The notes beneath the pieces were generated by a model that was given only the letters and a program-made list of their open reading frames with translations, was not told the DNA's origin and searched no databases. A program made the translations under genes and the position numbers. A stretch of DNA of 64,000 nt from Chryseobacterium geocarposphaerae (GTDB lineage: Bacteria; Bacteroidota; Bacteroidia; Flavobacteriales; Weeksellaceae): positions 620,001 to 684,000 of the forward strand of contig NZ_PGFD01000002.1 in the NCBI RefSeq assembly GCF_002797535.1. The letters are read 5' to 3'. Numbering within the stretch: position 1 is the first letter of the stretch; the number at the start of each line of letters is the position of its first letter. Shown in pieces: positions 15,070 through 22,976 of the stretch.

Positions 15070-16065
15070 GTGAAAGTTTTTCGTCTTATCCTCTTCATAC
15101 TGCATTTAGGAATTTTCATTCTCTTATTGGGAGTATTGATGAACAGTATTGTTCCGCCTAAAGTATTCCCGTGGCTCAATTTACTTTCCTTAGGATTTCC
15201 CATTTTAATTAGTGCATATATTCTGCTTACTTTTTTCTGGATTATAAGCTGGAAAAAACGGGCTTTTGTATTTCTTTTATTTGGATTATTGTTTTTTAAA
15301 CCCGTTATAAGATGGGTAAACTTTTCATCAAAAAAAGATCAGGAAGCGAATCTGAAAATTGTTTCTTTAAATGCAAAAGGAGGAAAATTTGGAGCAGATC
15401 AAATCCAGGATTATATTGACAGGCAAAATGCAGATGTAGTTTTTTTGCAGGAACCTTCTATTCCTGATATTAATCTTAAAAATCTTTCGGGGAAAAGTAA
15501 TATGCCTGTACTTTCTTTTTATTCCAGGTATGAAGTGGTAAACCATAAAAATCTTTTTGAAGGCTTAGAAAATAAAGATATAACGGCACAGTGTGAAGTG
15601 ATTGATATTAACATTCGGGGGAAAATCTACCGGTGTATTAATGTGCATTTGGAGTCTTTTGGTATTGTAAAAGATATGGTAAAACTCAATGGCAATAAAG
15701 ATGAAGATGAAATAAAGACGAAAAATGTTCTGAGAAAGCTTCTCAGTAATTTTAAAAATCATCAGGATCAGATTGATAGTATAAAAAAAGAAATAGAGAA
15801 TTCTCCTTATCCCGTATTTGTGGTTGGAGATTTTAATTCTGTACCCAATTCTTATGAATATTACAAAGCCTCCGACAATCTTACAGATGCTTTTGTAGAA
15901 GTCGGAAGAGGAAGCGGGACCAGCTTTCACGATTTTAAATTTCCGTTACGTATCGACTATATTTTTACCTCAAAATCCATACAGCCGGTGAGCTATAAAG
16001 TCGATCATCATGTACAGATTTCGGACCACTTTCCGGTGATAGCTACCTTTAAACTAGCAGATTAA
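15070..16065 (+). CDS. endonuclease/exonuclease/phosphatase (EEP) family protein
   Basis: A 331-residue protein with about three N-terminal hydrophobic helices (1-90) followed by an EEP fold. Catalytic landmarks are LNAKGG (metal site), FLQEP (Glu), VHLESF, VVGDFNSVPNS (Asp and Asn) and SDHFPVIATF (His). It is therefore a metal-dependent phosphodiesterase or nuclease anchored in the inner membrane, probably with its domain on the outer face. The substrate is unknown. The GTG at 15070 is the best start in the frame. It is a tandem paralogue of the next gene, with a 36-nt identical stretch (15825-15860 and 16872-16907). Confidence 0.88.
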   Translation: MKVFRLILFILHLGIFILLLGVLMNSIVPPKVFPWLNLLSLGFPILISAYILLTFFWIISWKKRAFVFLLFGLLFFKPVIRWVNFSSKKDQEANLKIVSLNAKGGKFGADQIQDYIDRQNADVVFLQEPSIPDINLKNLSGKSNMPVLSFYSRYEVVNHKNLFEGLENKDITAQCEVIDINIRGKIYRCINVHLESFGIVKDMVKLNGNKDEDEIKTKNVLRKLLSNFKNHQDQIDSIKKEIENSPYPVFVVGDFNSVPNSYEYYKASDNLTDAFVEVGRGSGTSFHDFKFPLRIDYIFTSKSIQPVSYKVDHHVQISDHFPVIATFKLAD

Positions 16066-16137
16066 AAATCATAAAAAGCGTTAAATAAATTCAATTGGTA
16101 GGGTTTTTGTTAAAACAAATGTGATTACACCGTTTTT

Positions 16138-17109
16138 ATGAAGCCGAGCCAGTTATTGTTATTTTCTCATATCCTCGTTGCAATTCTATTGTTATGTACT
16201 TTAGGAAATGCCTGGATTGCGCCTAATTTACTCGGGAATTTGAATCTGCTTTCTCTGGCGTTTCCCTATCTTATCATTATTCATATTTTGTTGACCATGG
16301 TATGGGTTTTTAAAAGAAAAAAAATTGCTGTTGTGTTTGCTTTGGGAACGCTTATTTTTTTGAACCCTATCCGAAGATGGATCAATTTTTCTTCTAAAAC
16401 AGATAATGTCAGAAGTATAAGAGATATTAAAGTACTGACCTTTAATGTTAAATACGGAGATTTTGGATGGGAAAAAGTGAAAAAATATATAAGAGATCAA
16501 AATGCGGATATTATATTGGTGCAGGAAAAAGATACCAACAGGGCTTTGCGTAAAGATATGGTGAAATATCCTACAGTAATCTTAAAAACTAAACACAGAA
16601 TCGTAAGACAGGAGGAACTGATTACGGATAAATCAAGAGGAAATTCCTTTTATGCGGATGTCGATATTAACGGAAAAATCATTCGTGTGGTCAATGTATA
16701 TCTGGAACCGTTTAGACTAAATAAAGGGATGTTTAATTTTGCAGATTTTGGAAAAGAAAACAAAATCAACACTCTGCTTTCCCATATGATTCCCACGTTT
16801 CAGGCTCACGAAAACCAGATCAAAAAAATCAGAAAAGTTGTTGATCTGTCTCCTTATCCTGTAATATTGGCTGGAGATTTTAATTCTGTACCCAATTCTT
16901 ATGAATACTATAATCTTGGTAAAGATCTTCAGGATGCATATTTAACTGCAGGAAACGGTATTTCCACAAGCTTTCACGATTATAAGGTTCCACTTAGGCT
17001 AGATTATATATTTAGTTCAAAATCAATTATTCCATTGAGCTATAAAGTTGATCATTCGGTTAAATTATCAGATCATTATCCGGTAATTGCAGAATTTCTA
17101 TTAAATTAG
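16138..17109 (+). CDS. EEP family protein, tandem paralogue
   Basis: This 323-residue protein has the same plan as its upstream neighbour: three membrane helices, then a metallophosphodiesterase domain with LTFNVKYG, LVQEKD, VNVYLEPF, LAGDFNSVPNS and SDHYPVIAEF. All catalytic motifs are preserved, so both copies should be active. The 73-nt gap between the pair holds no clear promoter. A short lipoprotein gene starts 4 nt after the stop. Confidence 0.88.
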   Translation: MKPSQLLLFSHILVAILLLCTLGNAWIAPNLLGNLNLLSLAFPYLIIIHILLTMVWVFKRKKIAVVFALGTLIFLNPIRRWINFSSKTDNVRSIRDIKVLTFNVKYGDFGWEKVKKYIRDQNADIILVQEKDTNRALRKDMVKYPTVILKTKHRIVRQEELITDKSRGNSFYADVDINGKIIRVVNVYLEPFRLNKGMFNFADFGKENKINTLLSHMIPTFQAHENQIKKIRKVVDLSPYPVILAGDFNSVPNSYEYYNLGKDLQDAYLTAGNGISTSFHDYKVPLRLDYIFSSKSIIPLSYKVDHSVKLSDHYPVIAEFLLN

Positions 17110-17113
17110 TTCC

Positions 17114-17470
17114 ATGAAAAATATTTTCTCAGCGATACTTATTTTATTAATTTTAAGTGCCTGTTCGAATAAAGAACCGGTTTCTGTTGATCATTCACAG
17201 GATTTGAAACCTAGTTATGATACTACGGCAATAGATTCTTTTTCTGCGGGAGCCACTTCTGAAGCTGTGATTATGAAAATAAAAATGTCTTCTCAGCAAT
17301 ATCAGGATTCTATAAAACAGGCTGCGAAGCTTCAGGCAGAAGAAAAAAGAATTGCAGAGGAGCTGGAGAAAGAAAACAAGAAGAAACAGGAAGAGGAAAA
17401 GAAGAAAGCCAGTGAAGAAAAACAACAAAAGACATCAGAATCTTCAGAAGTAAAAACTGAACAAAACTAA
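17114..17470 (+). CDS. small lipoprotein with Lys/Glu-rich helix
   Basis: A 118-residue protein. Residues 1-17 are a lipoprotein signal ending in the lipobox LSAC (Cys about 17). The mature part is a polar linker followed by a long charged helix rich in Glu, Lys and Gln (residues 60-118), a likely coiled coil. It is a predicted lipid-anchored envelope protein. The function is unknown. It follows the EEP gene by 4 nt and precedes another small lipoprotein gene by 12 nt. Confidence 0.75.
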   Translation: MKNIFSAILILLILSACSNKEPVSVDHSQDLKPSYDTTAIDSFSAGATSEAVIMKIKMSSQQYQDSIKQAAKLQAEEKRIAEELEKENKKKQEEEKKKASEEKQQKTSESSEVKTEQN

Positions 17471-17482
17471 AATTATATAAAT

Positions 17483-17827
17483 ATGAAAAAACAAATTTTA
17501 TCCGCATTGGCTATTTCCATTTTAGCCGTTTCTTGTACTAAATCCACTACCAAAACAGAACAGGTGGAAAATCCGGACGGATCTGTAACCACAACTACAA
17601 CTACGGTTACTGAAACTCCTTCAGGAGTAGATTCTACTAAAATCAATGAAACGAAAAAAGAAATACACGAAAAAGTAGAAGAAACAGGCAATAAAATAGA
17701 TAATGCAGCTCAAGATATTAAATCTGGCGCTCAAGAGGTTGGTAAAGATGTAAAAGATGCCGCGGCAAAAGGAGCTGAAAAAGTGGAAACCGGAGCCAAA
17801 AAGCTAAAAGAAGACTTGAAAAAATAA
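17483..17827 (+). CDS. small lipoprotein with amphipathic repeats
   Basis: A 114-residue protein with a lipobox at ILAVSC (Cys about 18). It then has a Thr-rich stretch (SVTTTTTTVTETPSG) and an amphipathic helix with the 11-residue-type pattern of LEA or apolipoprotein-like proteins (IDNAAQDIKSGAQEVGKDVKDAAAKGAEKVETGAKKLKEDLKK). Such proteins are often linked to envelope stress, but this is inference. It is the last gene of the plus-strand run before a bidirectional terminator. Confidence 0.75.
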   Translation: MKKQILSALAISILAVSCTKSTTKTEQVENPDGSVTTTTTTVTETPSGVDSTKINETKKEIHEKVEETGNKIDNAAQDIKSGAQEVGKDVKDAAAKGAEKVETGAKKLKEDLKK

Positions 17828-17828
17828 T

Positions 17829-17858
17829 AAAAAAACCGCAGTAATTTGCGGTTTTTTT
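17829..17858. terminator. bidirectional terminator
   Basis: AAAAAACCGCA pairs with TGCGGTTTTTTT around a short loop between convergent genes. The T-run on the plus strand and the A-run upstream serve both directions. The end overlaps the stop codon of the GH3 gene. Confidence 0.85.
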
Positions 17859-19371
17859 ATTTATTCATTTCCAATAAAGGATCAATGTATTCCCGGTCGT
17901 TGCTTAGTCTTGGAACTTTATTTTGTCCCCCTAACTTTCCTTTTGATTCCAGCCAGTTGTAGAATAAGTTTTCTTTTGCAATATGTACAATAGGCCTTTT
18001 TAGGGTCATATTATTATACCTTTTAGCTTCGTAATCAGAATTTATTGATTTTAAATGCTGATCAAAAATATCAATAAACTGTTCCAGGTCTTCCGGTTGC
18101 TGGCAGAATTCAAAGATCCATTCATGGGCCCCGCTTTCATTGTTTTTCATAAAAACAGGAGCCCCGGTAAATTCGGTAATCTTTGCGTTGGTAAGTTCGC
18201 AAGCTTTGGTAAGGGCAGATTCCACATTGGTAATCATGAGCTCTTCTCCAAAGGCATTGATATAATGTTTTGTTCTTCCTGTAATTTTTATTCTGAACGG
18301 ATTAACTGAAGTAAATACAACTGTATCTCCGATCAGGTATCTCCATAAACCACCATTGGTCGTAATGACCATGGCATAGTTTTTCCCTACTTCCACATCT
18401 TCTAGACTTACAACCTTAGGGTTTGAAAAATGAAACTCATCCATAGGGATAAATTCATAGAAAATACCATAATCAAGCATAAGCAGCATTTCATCACTAT
18501 TAGGTTTATCCTGGATTCCAAAAAAGCCTTCAGAAGCATTATAAATCTCATAGTAATTGATGTTTTTACCTATGATCTGTTTAAACTGTTCTTTATAAGG
18601 TTTAAAGCTGATTCCGCCGTGAAAAAATACCTCCAGATTCGGCCACAATTCTGAAATGTTTTTAACCTCAGTTTCCTTTAATACTCTTTGCAAAAGAACC
18701 ATCATCCAGCTCGGAACTCCAAGAATACTTCCTACATCTTCATTCTTAACTTCTGAAGTAATTGCCTTAAGCTTGCTTTCCCACTCCCCCATCAAAGAAA
18801 CCTTTTTACTCGGAGTGGTGGTAATTTCCACCCAAAATGGTAAATTATCGATTAAAATAGCAGATAAATCCCCAAATTTGGTGTTAAAATCCGCATACAA
18901 TTCCGAACTCCCTCCTAAACGTAAGTTTTTATAATTGAACAGCTGATTTTCCGGATGGTTATTGGCATAAATGGAAACCATATCTTTTCCGGCCTTCATA
19001 TGACAGTATTCTAGGCTTTCATCAGAAATAGGAATGAACTTACTTTTGGCATTGGTAGTTCCGGAAGATTTGGCGAAATACTTAATATATCCCGGCCAGC
19101 TTACATCCTTTTGCCCCTGTCTTGCTTTTTCAATATAAGGCTCAAAGTCTTCATACGTAACAATCGGGACTTTATTTTTAAAATCCTGATAGCTCGATAT
19201 GGAGTTAAATCCATACTTTTTGCCATATTCCGTATCCTCGGCATGAAACAATTGAGAAAAAAGAATACCTTTCTGAGTCTCAATAGGATGATTCATAAAA
19301 TTCTGAATCTGATCCATCCTTTGGCGGATAAACCAGTTGACGACAGTATTGAATAGTGCTTTTGTTGCCAT
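17857..19371 (-). CDS. bacterial GH3 auxin-responsive promoter family protein
   Basis: A 504-residue member of the GH3 branch of adenylate-forming enzymes. The ATP motif FAKSSGTTNAKSKFIPIS (about residue 95-115), YNASEGFFGIQ (second motif) and the hinge LIGDTVVFTSVNPFRIKITGRTKHYINAFGEELM are present. Plant GH3 enzymes join amino acids to auxin or jasmonate. The bacterial acids and amines are unknown, so I assign only acyl-adenylation and probable amide synthesis. The protein is cytosolic, since no signal or TM is seen. It is monocistronic in appearance, with a terminator at each end. Confidence 0.9.
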   Translation of the reverse strand: MATKALFNTVVNWFIRQRMDQIQNFMNHPIETQKGILFSQLFHAEDTEYGKKYGFNSISSYQDFKNKVPIVTYEDFEPYIEKARQGQKDVSWPGYIKYFAKSSGTTNAKSKFIPISDESLEYCHMKAGKDMVSIYANNHPENQLFNYKNLRLGGSSELYADFNTKFGDLSAILIDNLPFWVEITTTPSKKVSLMGEWESKLKAITSEVKNEDVGSILGVPSWMMVLLQRVLKETEVKNISELWPNLEVFFHGGISFKPYKEQFKQIIGKNINYYEIYNASEGFFGIQDKPNSDEMLLMLDYGIFYEFIPMDEFHFSNPKVVSLEDVEVGKNYAMVITTNGGLWRYLIGDTVVFTSVNPFRIKITGRTKHYINAFGEELMITNVESALTKACELTNAKITEFTGAPVFMKNNESGAHEWIFEFCQQPEDLEQFIDIFDQHLKSINSDYEAKRYNNMTLKRPIVHIAKENLFYNWLESKGKLGGQNKVPRLSNDREYIDPLLEMNK

Positions 19372-19423
19372 TTCAACAAATATAATGATATTTGGATTTT
19401 CAGGGAATTTTTTAAGAGGATAA

Positions 19424-19458
19424 ATAAAAAAACCGCTACAAATTTTGTAACGGTTTGA
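19424..19458 (-). terminator. terminator of the bacilliredoxin gene
   Basis: AAACCGCTACAAA pairs with TTTTGTAACGGTTT, and in minus-strand reading is followed by a T-run (plus strand A7 at 19425-19431). It lies 20 nt past the stop at 19478. Confidence 0.75.
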
Positions 19459-19477
19459 TATTTAGATTTATTGTTTC

Positions 19478-19888
19478 TTAGCAATATTCATCATAAGCTG
19501 CCTGAAGGTTGGCTGCGATAGCTCCTGCAGGATTTCCTTCAATATGATGTCTTTCAAGCATATGAACCAGTTCACCATCTTTAAATAAAGCTACACAAGG
19601 AGAGCTTGGAGGGAATGGAGCCAAATGTTTTCTTGCCTCTACTACAGCTTCTGTATCGAAACCTGCAAAAACAGTAGTTAAATGATCAGGTTTTTTATCT
19701 CCTGTCAAAGAATATACAACTCCCGGTCTTGCAGCTCCTGCCGCACATCCGCATACAGAGTTGATCACCAATAGAGTGGTTCCTGATTGCTTTAATGCTT
19801 CTTCTACCTGAGCCGGAGTTGTCAAATCTTGGAAGCCTTTATCTGTAAGTTCAGCCTTCATAGGCATTACTAAATCTGTTGGATACAT
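19478..19888 (-). CDS. BrxA/BrxB family bacilliredoxin
   Basis: A 136-residue thioredoxin-fold protein (former UPF0403). The motif CGC (C46-G47-C48, in VINSVCGCAAGAARPG) is the BrxA/BrxB active site that removes bacillithiol from S-bacillithiolated proteins. Bacillithiol is also made by several Bacteroidota, including flavobacteria. The ending PAGAIAANLQAAYDEYC has a C-terminal Cys. It is monocistronic, with a -7 box at 19911-19918 and a terminator behind it. Confidence 0.93.
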   Translation of the reverse strand: MYPTDLVMPMKAELTDKGFQDLTTPAQVEEALKQSGTTLLVINSVCGCAAGAARPGVVYSLTGDKKPDHLTTVFAGFDTEAVVEARKHLAPFPPSSPCVALFKDGELVHMLERHHIEGNPAGAIAANLQAAYDEYC

Positions 19889-19910
19889 GTTTTGTTTTTT
19901 TAGTTCTACG

Positions 19911-19918
19911 CAAATTTA
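19911..19918 (-). promoter_or_regulatory. -7 element of the bacilliredoxin gene
   Basis: The minus strand reads TAAATTTG (TAnnTTTG), 22 nt before the ATG at 19888. Confidence 0.6.
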
Positions 19919-20059
19919 CAACATTTCTAAGTTTTTCATTAATTTATAATAACTATCATTCAATTTATTAAACCAAATAGTTTTGTAATTAGAATATTAA
20001 AACAATAATAAATTTCAACAATGTTTGATTTATATGTGCTAATATTGGAAAATATTTAT

Positions 20060-20067
20060 TAATTTTG
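20060..20067 (+). promoter_or_regulatory. -7 element of a candidate small RNA
   Basis: TAATTTTG matches TAnnTTTG. No open reading frame of significance follows. The predicted start (about 20074) coincides with the 5' end of a 12-bp long-range stem. No good TTTG is found 19 nt upstream. Confidence 0.45.
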
Positions 20068-20073
20068 AAACAG

Positions 20074-20258
20074 ATTCTAAAAACAATCTTCCATGAAAAA
20101 AAACTTATAATTAAAATATAAGGATTATATCGGGTGTAAAAATCTGATTGATAGTGTATTCCCTCACCTTTAGTTTATCCGTATTATGTTTTTAGAATTG
20201 ACATCGGATAAATGAAGAACTACAATAAAAGCCTGTAACAATTGTTATGGGTTTTTTT
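20074..20258 (+). ncRNA. candidate structured small RNA
   Basis: A non-coding stretch of about 185 nt between a -7 box and a terminator-like hairpin. ATTCTAAAAACA (20074-20085) pairs perfectly with TGTTTTTAGAAT (20187-20198), closing a domain of about 125 nt. Inside, GGTG/CACC and GGAT/ATCC can pair. A competing 8-bp hairpin, TTTATCCG (20174-20181) with CGGATAAA (20205-20212), encloses the 3' arm, suggesting two alternative folds. The size and closed-end shape recall 6S RNA or other flavobacterial RNA families, but I cannot identify it. No reading frame here exceeds a handful of codons. Confidence 0.42.
20227..20258 (+). terminator. terminator-like hairpin of the candidate small RNA
   Basis: AAAGCCTGTAAC pairs imperfectly with GTTATGGGTTT (one mismatch, one G-U), with loop AATT, and is followed by T7. 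Confidence 0.55.
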
Positions 20259-20283
20259 ATTTGCCTGATGTCTTTGTATAAAT

Positions 20284-20311
20284 GAAGCCCGGAACCTAGG
20301 TTCCGGGCTTC
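20284..20311. terminator. 28-bp perfect palindrome ending the dcw transcript
   Basis: GAAGCCCGGAACCT is followed directly by its exact reverse complement. It lies about 110 nt past the yqeY stop on the minus strand and 26 nt past the RNA terminator on the plus strand. It is probably a strong bidirectional stem-loop, although the T-tracts on either side are short. Confidence 0.55.
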
Positions 20312-20356
20312 TTTAATCAAATCGATATGCAAAGGTTGAATATCCGTTTTTAAAAT

Positions 20357-20427
20357 TGGTTGATGGGTTTTAGTTGATAGTTGACAGTATTAATCCAACA
20401 ACCAACAACTACTAACCAACAACTAAG
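20357..20427. repeat. heptad-type inverted repeat at the yqeY end
   Basis: The left arm is built of GTTGATG/TAGTTGA words (20357-20386). The right arm is the reverse complement in kind (AACAACCAACAACTACTAACCAACAACTA, 20396-20425) and supplies the TAG stop of yqeY. It would form a long imperfect stem. Confidence 0.6.
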
Positions 20428-20869
20428 AAAGCAGCTTCTTAGCCATCTCGGAGATACTTTTTCCGTCAGATTTTCCGGCCAATGTCTTTGATGCTACTCC
20501 CATTACTTTTCCTAAATCTTTTACAGATTCAGCGCCTGTTTCAGCGATAATGTTTTTCATTTCTGCTTCAAGTTCTTCTGCAGAAAGCTGTTTGGGAAGA
20601 AATTGCTCTATGACTTTCATTTGGGCTTCCTCCACTTCTGCAAGGTCATTTCTTCCTTGTGCAGTAAACTGATCGTAAGAGTCTTTACGTTGTTTTACCA
20701 TTCTCTGAAGAATAGCAATTTCTTGTTCTGCTGTAACTTCTGCTCCTACAGCTTCCGTCTTTAGCAGTAATATTTGAGATTTTACAGCACGAAGAGAATC
20801 CAAGGCCACTTTGTCTTTGGCTCTCATTGCTGTTTTTATCGCTTCGTTTATTGTATTTTCTAAACTCAT
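20423..20869 (-). CDS. GatB/YqeY domain protein
   Basis: A 148-residue helical protein of the YqeY family, related to the tRNA-binding tail domain of GatB. Typical features are the start SLENTINEAIKTAMRAKDKVALDSLRAVKSQI, the central QRMVKQRKDSYDQFTAQGRNDLAEVEEAQMKVIEQFLP and the ending VMGVASKTLAGKSDGKSISEMAKKLL. The precise function is unknown; tRNA-dependent amidation-related binding is suggested by the family. It is the last gene of the dcw run, 100 nt after ftsZ, with an inverted repeat in between. Confidence 0.92.
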   Translation of the reverse strand: MSLENTINEAIKTAMRAKDKVALDSLRAVKSQILLLKTEAVGAEVTAEQEIAILQRMVKQRKDSYDQFTAQGRNDLAEVEEAQMKVIEQFLPKQLSAEELEAEMKNIIAETGAESVKDLGKVMGVASKTLAGKSDGKSISEMAKKLLS

Positions 20870-20875
20870 GTTATT

Positions 20876-20971
20876 AATTTGAAAATTTGAAAATGAAATA
20901 ATTTGAAAATGTAATAACTATTTTATGAAAGAATTGAAGAATTTTCAAATTACCACATTTTCAAATTAAAT
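20876..20971. repeat. inverted repeat between ftsZ and yqeY
   Basis: The left arm repeats AATTTGAAAATG (20876-20911). The right arm is its near-exact reverse complement (20939-20967), including the internal spacing. The right arm abuts the ftsZ stop codon (20972-20974). Confidence 0.7.
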
Positions 20972-22882
20972 TTAGTCTACATCTTTATTTAAAAATCTGT
21001 TTTCTCTGATCTGCATATTTCCGTTATTATCGGAAAGATAAGTATTGATGTTCTGGTCAGAAGCATTGTTCCCATCAATGGAAATATTCTTTCTCTTGAA
21101 TGCAGGTACAGATTCAAACTCACTTGAGCTGTCAAAACTTTGATAACGTGAGTTGAACTCTTTTAGTTTATTTCTTCTCTCAATAATTCTATCCTGATCA
21201 ATTGTCTTGTTCACAAAAGTGAACTCTTCTTCTGCCGGTTTTGAAACTTCAGCTTCTGTTTTGTTCTCAAAAGTTGATCTGGTTTCCATTTTAGGCTCTT
21301 CTTGTTTCGTCTGGAAGAAGGTTTCAACTTTTTGAGCAGGCTCCTGAACTATTGTATTGCTTGGAGTTGTAAAGTCTGTTTTAGGTTGCCCGAAATCAGC
21401 TTTAGGCTCATTAATCGTTTCGTTGACAAAGAAATTAAACTCTACCGGCTTCTCTTCTGAGTAAGAATTGCTGAAGGTATTTGTCTGAGGTTCTTCTTTT
21501 TTATTATCGAAATCGAACTTGAAAGATTCAATTTCCAGATCGTTAGGATCTTCTGCTTCCTCATCTAAAGAAAATAGGTTGAAAGACTCTTCCTGTTCTT
21601 CTTCATTTCTCCAGTTCTGAGCAGGGTTATCTAATGTATCTTCCTCTTTATCAAAGAATTTTATTTCAGTTTTTATTTCTTCACTGTCAACAATCATTTT
21701 TTTTTCAGTAGTCGTAGACCCGAACTGTGGAGTATCGTTGTCATCATCCAGCCTGAATAGGTTTTTACCTCCAAAATCATGTGTTTCTTCTGTTGTTGCC
21801 TCTCTTTCTTCTCTTGTTTTGAAAGGAGAAGCTTTTGGAGTATCAAAAGTATCATTTAGGCTGATCTTGATCTTTTCAGTAGGCCCTGAAAACTTTTTAT
21901 TGTCATTTGAAAAACCTGTAGCAATAACAAGAACGCTTACAGAATCTCCTAATTCTTCATCGGCACCAACCCCGAAAATGATATCAGCCGTATTTCCTGC
22001 CTCTTTCTGGATATGATCCATAATCACCCCGATTTCATCCATGGTAACTTCTTCTACACCACTTCTGATCAACAATAGGACGTTTTTCGCTCCGGTAATT
22101 TTGTTGTCATTCAATAATGGAGAATCTAATGCTTTTTTCACTGCTTCTTCAGCTTTGTTTTCGCCCGAAGCAATACCTGTAGACATCAAAGCCGTTCCTG
22201 AATTTTGAAGCACAGATTTAGCATCTCTAAAGTCAATGTTTACATCGAAGTAACCTGTAATAACTTCTGCCATTCCTTTGGCAGCGTTTGTTAAAACTTC
22301 ATCGGCTTTGGAGAACCCTTGCTTAAATCCAAGGTTTCCGAACTGTTGTCTTAATTTATCGTTATTGATGACAATTAATGAGTCAACATTATTTCTTAAT
22401 TTATCAAGGCCGTTTTCTGCCTGCTCCAATCTTCTTTTTCCTTCAAAGCTGAAAGGAACGGTAACAATCCCTACGGTAAGAATTCCCATATCTTTTGCCA
22501 CTTTAGCAATAACGGGAGCAGCTCCGGTTCCTGTTCCACCACCCATTCCGGCAGTGATGAATACCATTTTGGTATTTTGTCCCATAGCTGCTTTGATGTC
22601 TTCGATACTTTCGATAGCCGATTTTTCTCCTACTTCAGGATCAGCTCCTGCACCAAGACCTTCTGTGATGGTTGTTCCCAACTGTACTTTGTTGGCAACC
22701 GGGTTATTGTCTAATGTCTGAGCATCAGTATTACAGATCACGAAATCTACTCCGTGAATTCCTTTCTCGTACATGTGTTTTAGTGCGTTGTTTCCACCGC
22801 CACCTACACCAATTACTTTGATGATCGATGAATTTCCTTTTGGTAAATCAAATGAAAATCCCTGTGTACCTATATTTTCCAT
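20972..22882 (-). CDS. ftsZ: cell division protein FtsZ (long C-terminal tail)
   Basis: The tubulin-like GTPase that forms the Z ring. Residues 1-325 are the conserved core, with GVGGGGNNA, the tubulin signature GGGTGTG (114-120) and the T7 loop NIDFRDAKS. The remaining 310 residues are an acidic, Gln/Glu/Lys-rich disordered tail, much longer than the roughly 60-residue linker of E. coli FtsZ. A VPAFKRK segment (about 592-598) resembles the conserved peptide bound by FtsA, but about 38 residues (NISIDGN...NKDVD) follow it. It is co-directional with ftsA and ftsQ; the 91-nt gap to ftsA holds an inverted repeat. Confidence 0.98.
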   Translation of the reverse strand: MENIGTQGFSFDLPKGNSSIIKVIGVGGGGNNALKHMYEKGIHGVDFVICNTDAQTLDNNPVANKVQLGTTITEGLGAGADPEVGEKSAIESIEDIKAAMGQNTKMVFITAGMGGGTGTGAAPVIAKVAKDMGILTVGIVTVPFSFEGKRRLEQAENGLDKLRNNVDSLIVINNDKLRQQFGNLGFKQGFSKADEVLTNAAKGMAEVITGYFDVNIDFRDAKSVLQNSGTALMSTGIASGENKAEEAVKKALDSPLLNDNKITGAKNVLLLIRSGVEEVTMDEIGVIMDHIQKEAGNTADIIFGVGADEELGDSVSVLVIATGFSNDNKKFSGPTEKIKISLNDTFDTPKASPFKTREEREATTEETHDFGGKNLFRLDDDNDTPQFGSTTTEKKMIVDSEEIKTEIKFFDKEEDTLDNPAQNWRNEEEQEESFNLFSLDEEAEDPNDLEIESFKFDFDNKKEEPQTNTFSNSYSEEKPVEFNFFVNETINEPKADFGQPKTDFTTPSNTIVQEPAQKVETFFQTKQEEPKMETRSTFENKTEAEVSKPAEEEFTFVNKTIDQDRIIERRNKLKEFNSRYQSFDSSSEFESVPAFKRKNISIDGNNASDQNINTYLSDNNGNMQIRENRFLNKDVD

Positions 22883-22896
22883 AACTGTTCTTTTAA

Positions 22897-22976
22897 TAAT
22901 TATAATTGATAATTGATGAATGATAGCTGATAAGGAAAAGATCGTTTATCGTTTATGATCCATCATTTATAATTTA
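22897..22976. repeat. heptad-type inverted repeat between ftsA and ftsZ
   Basis: The left arm is made of ATTGATAATTGATGAATGATAGCTGATAA words (22901-22933). The right arm (22944-22974) is a degenerate reverse complement (TTTATCGTTTATGATCCATCATTTATAATT). The right end overlaps the ftsA stop codon. Confidence 0.6.

Noticed and set aside
22278..22721. 147-residue open frame antisense to ftsZ
   Set aside because: Shadow of the conserved FtsZ core; Pro/Ser-rich composition mirrors the sense Gly codons.
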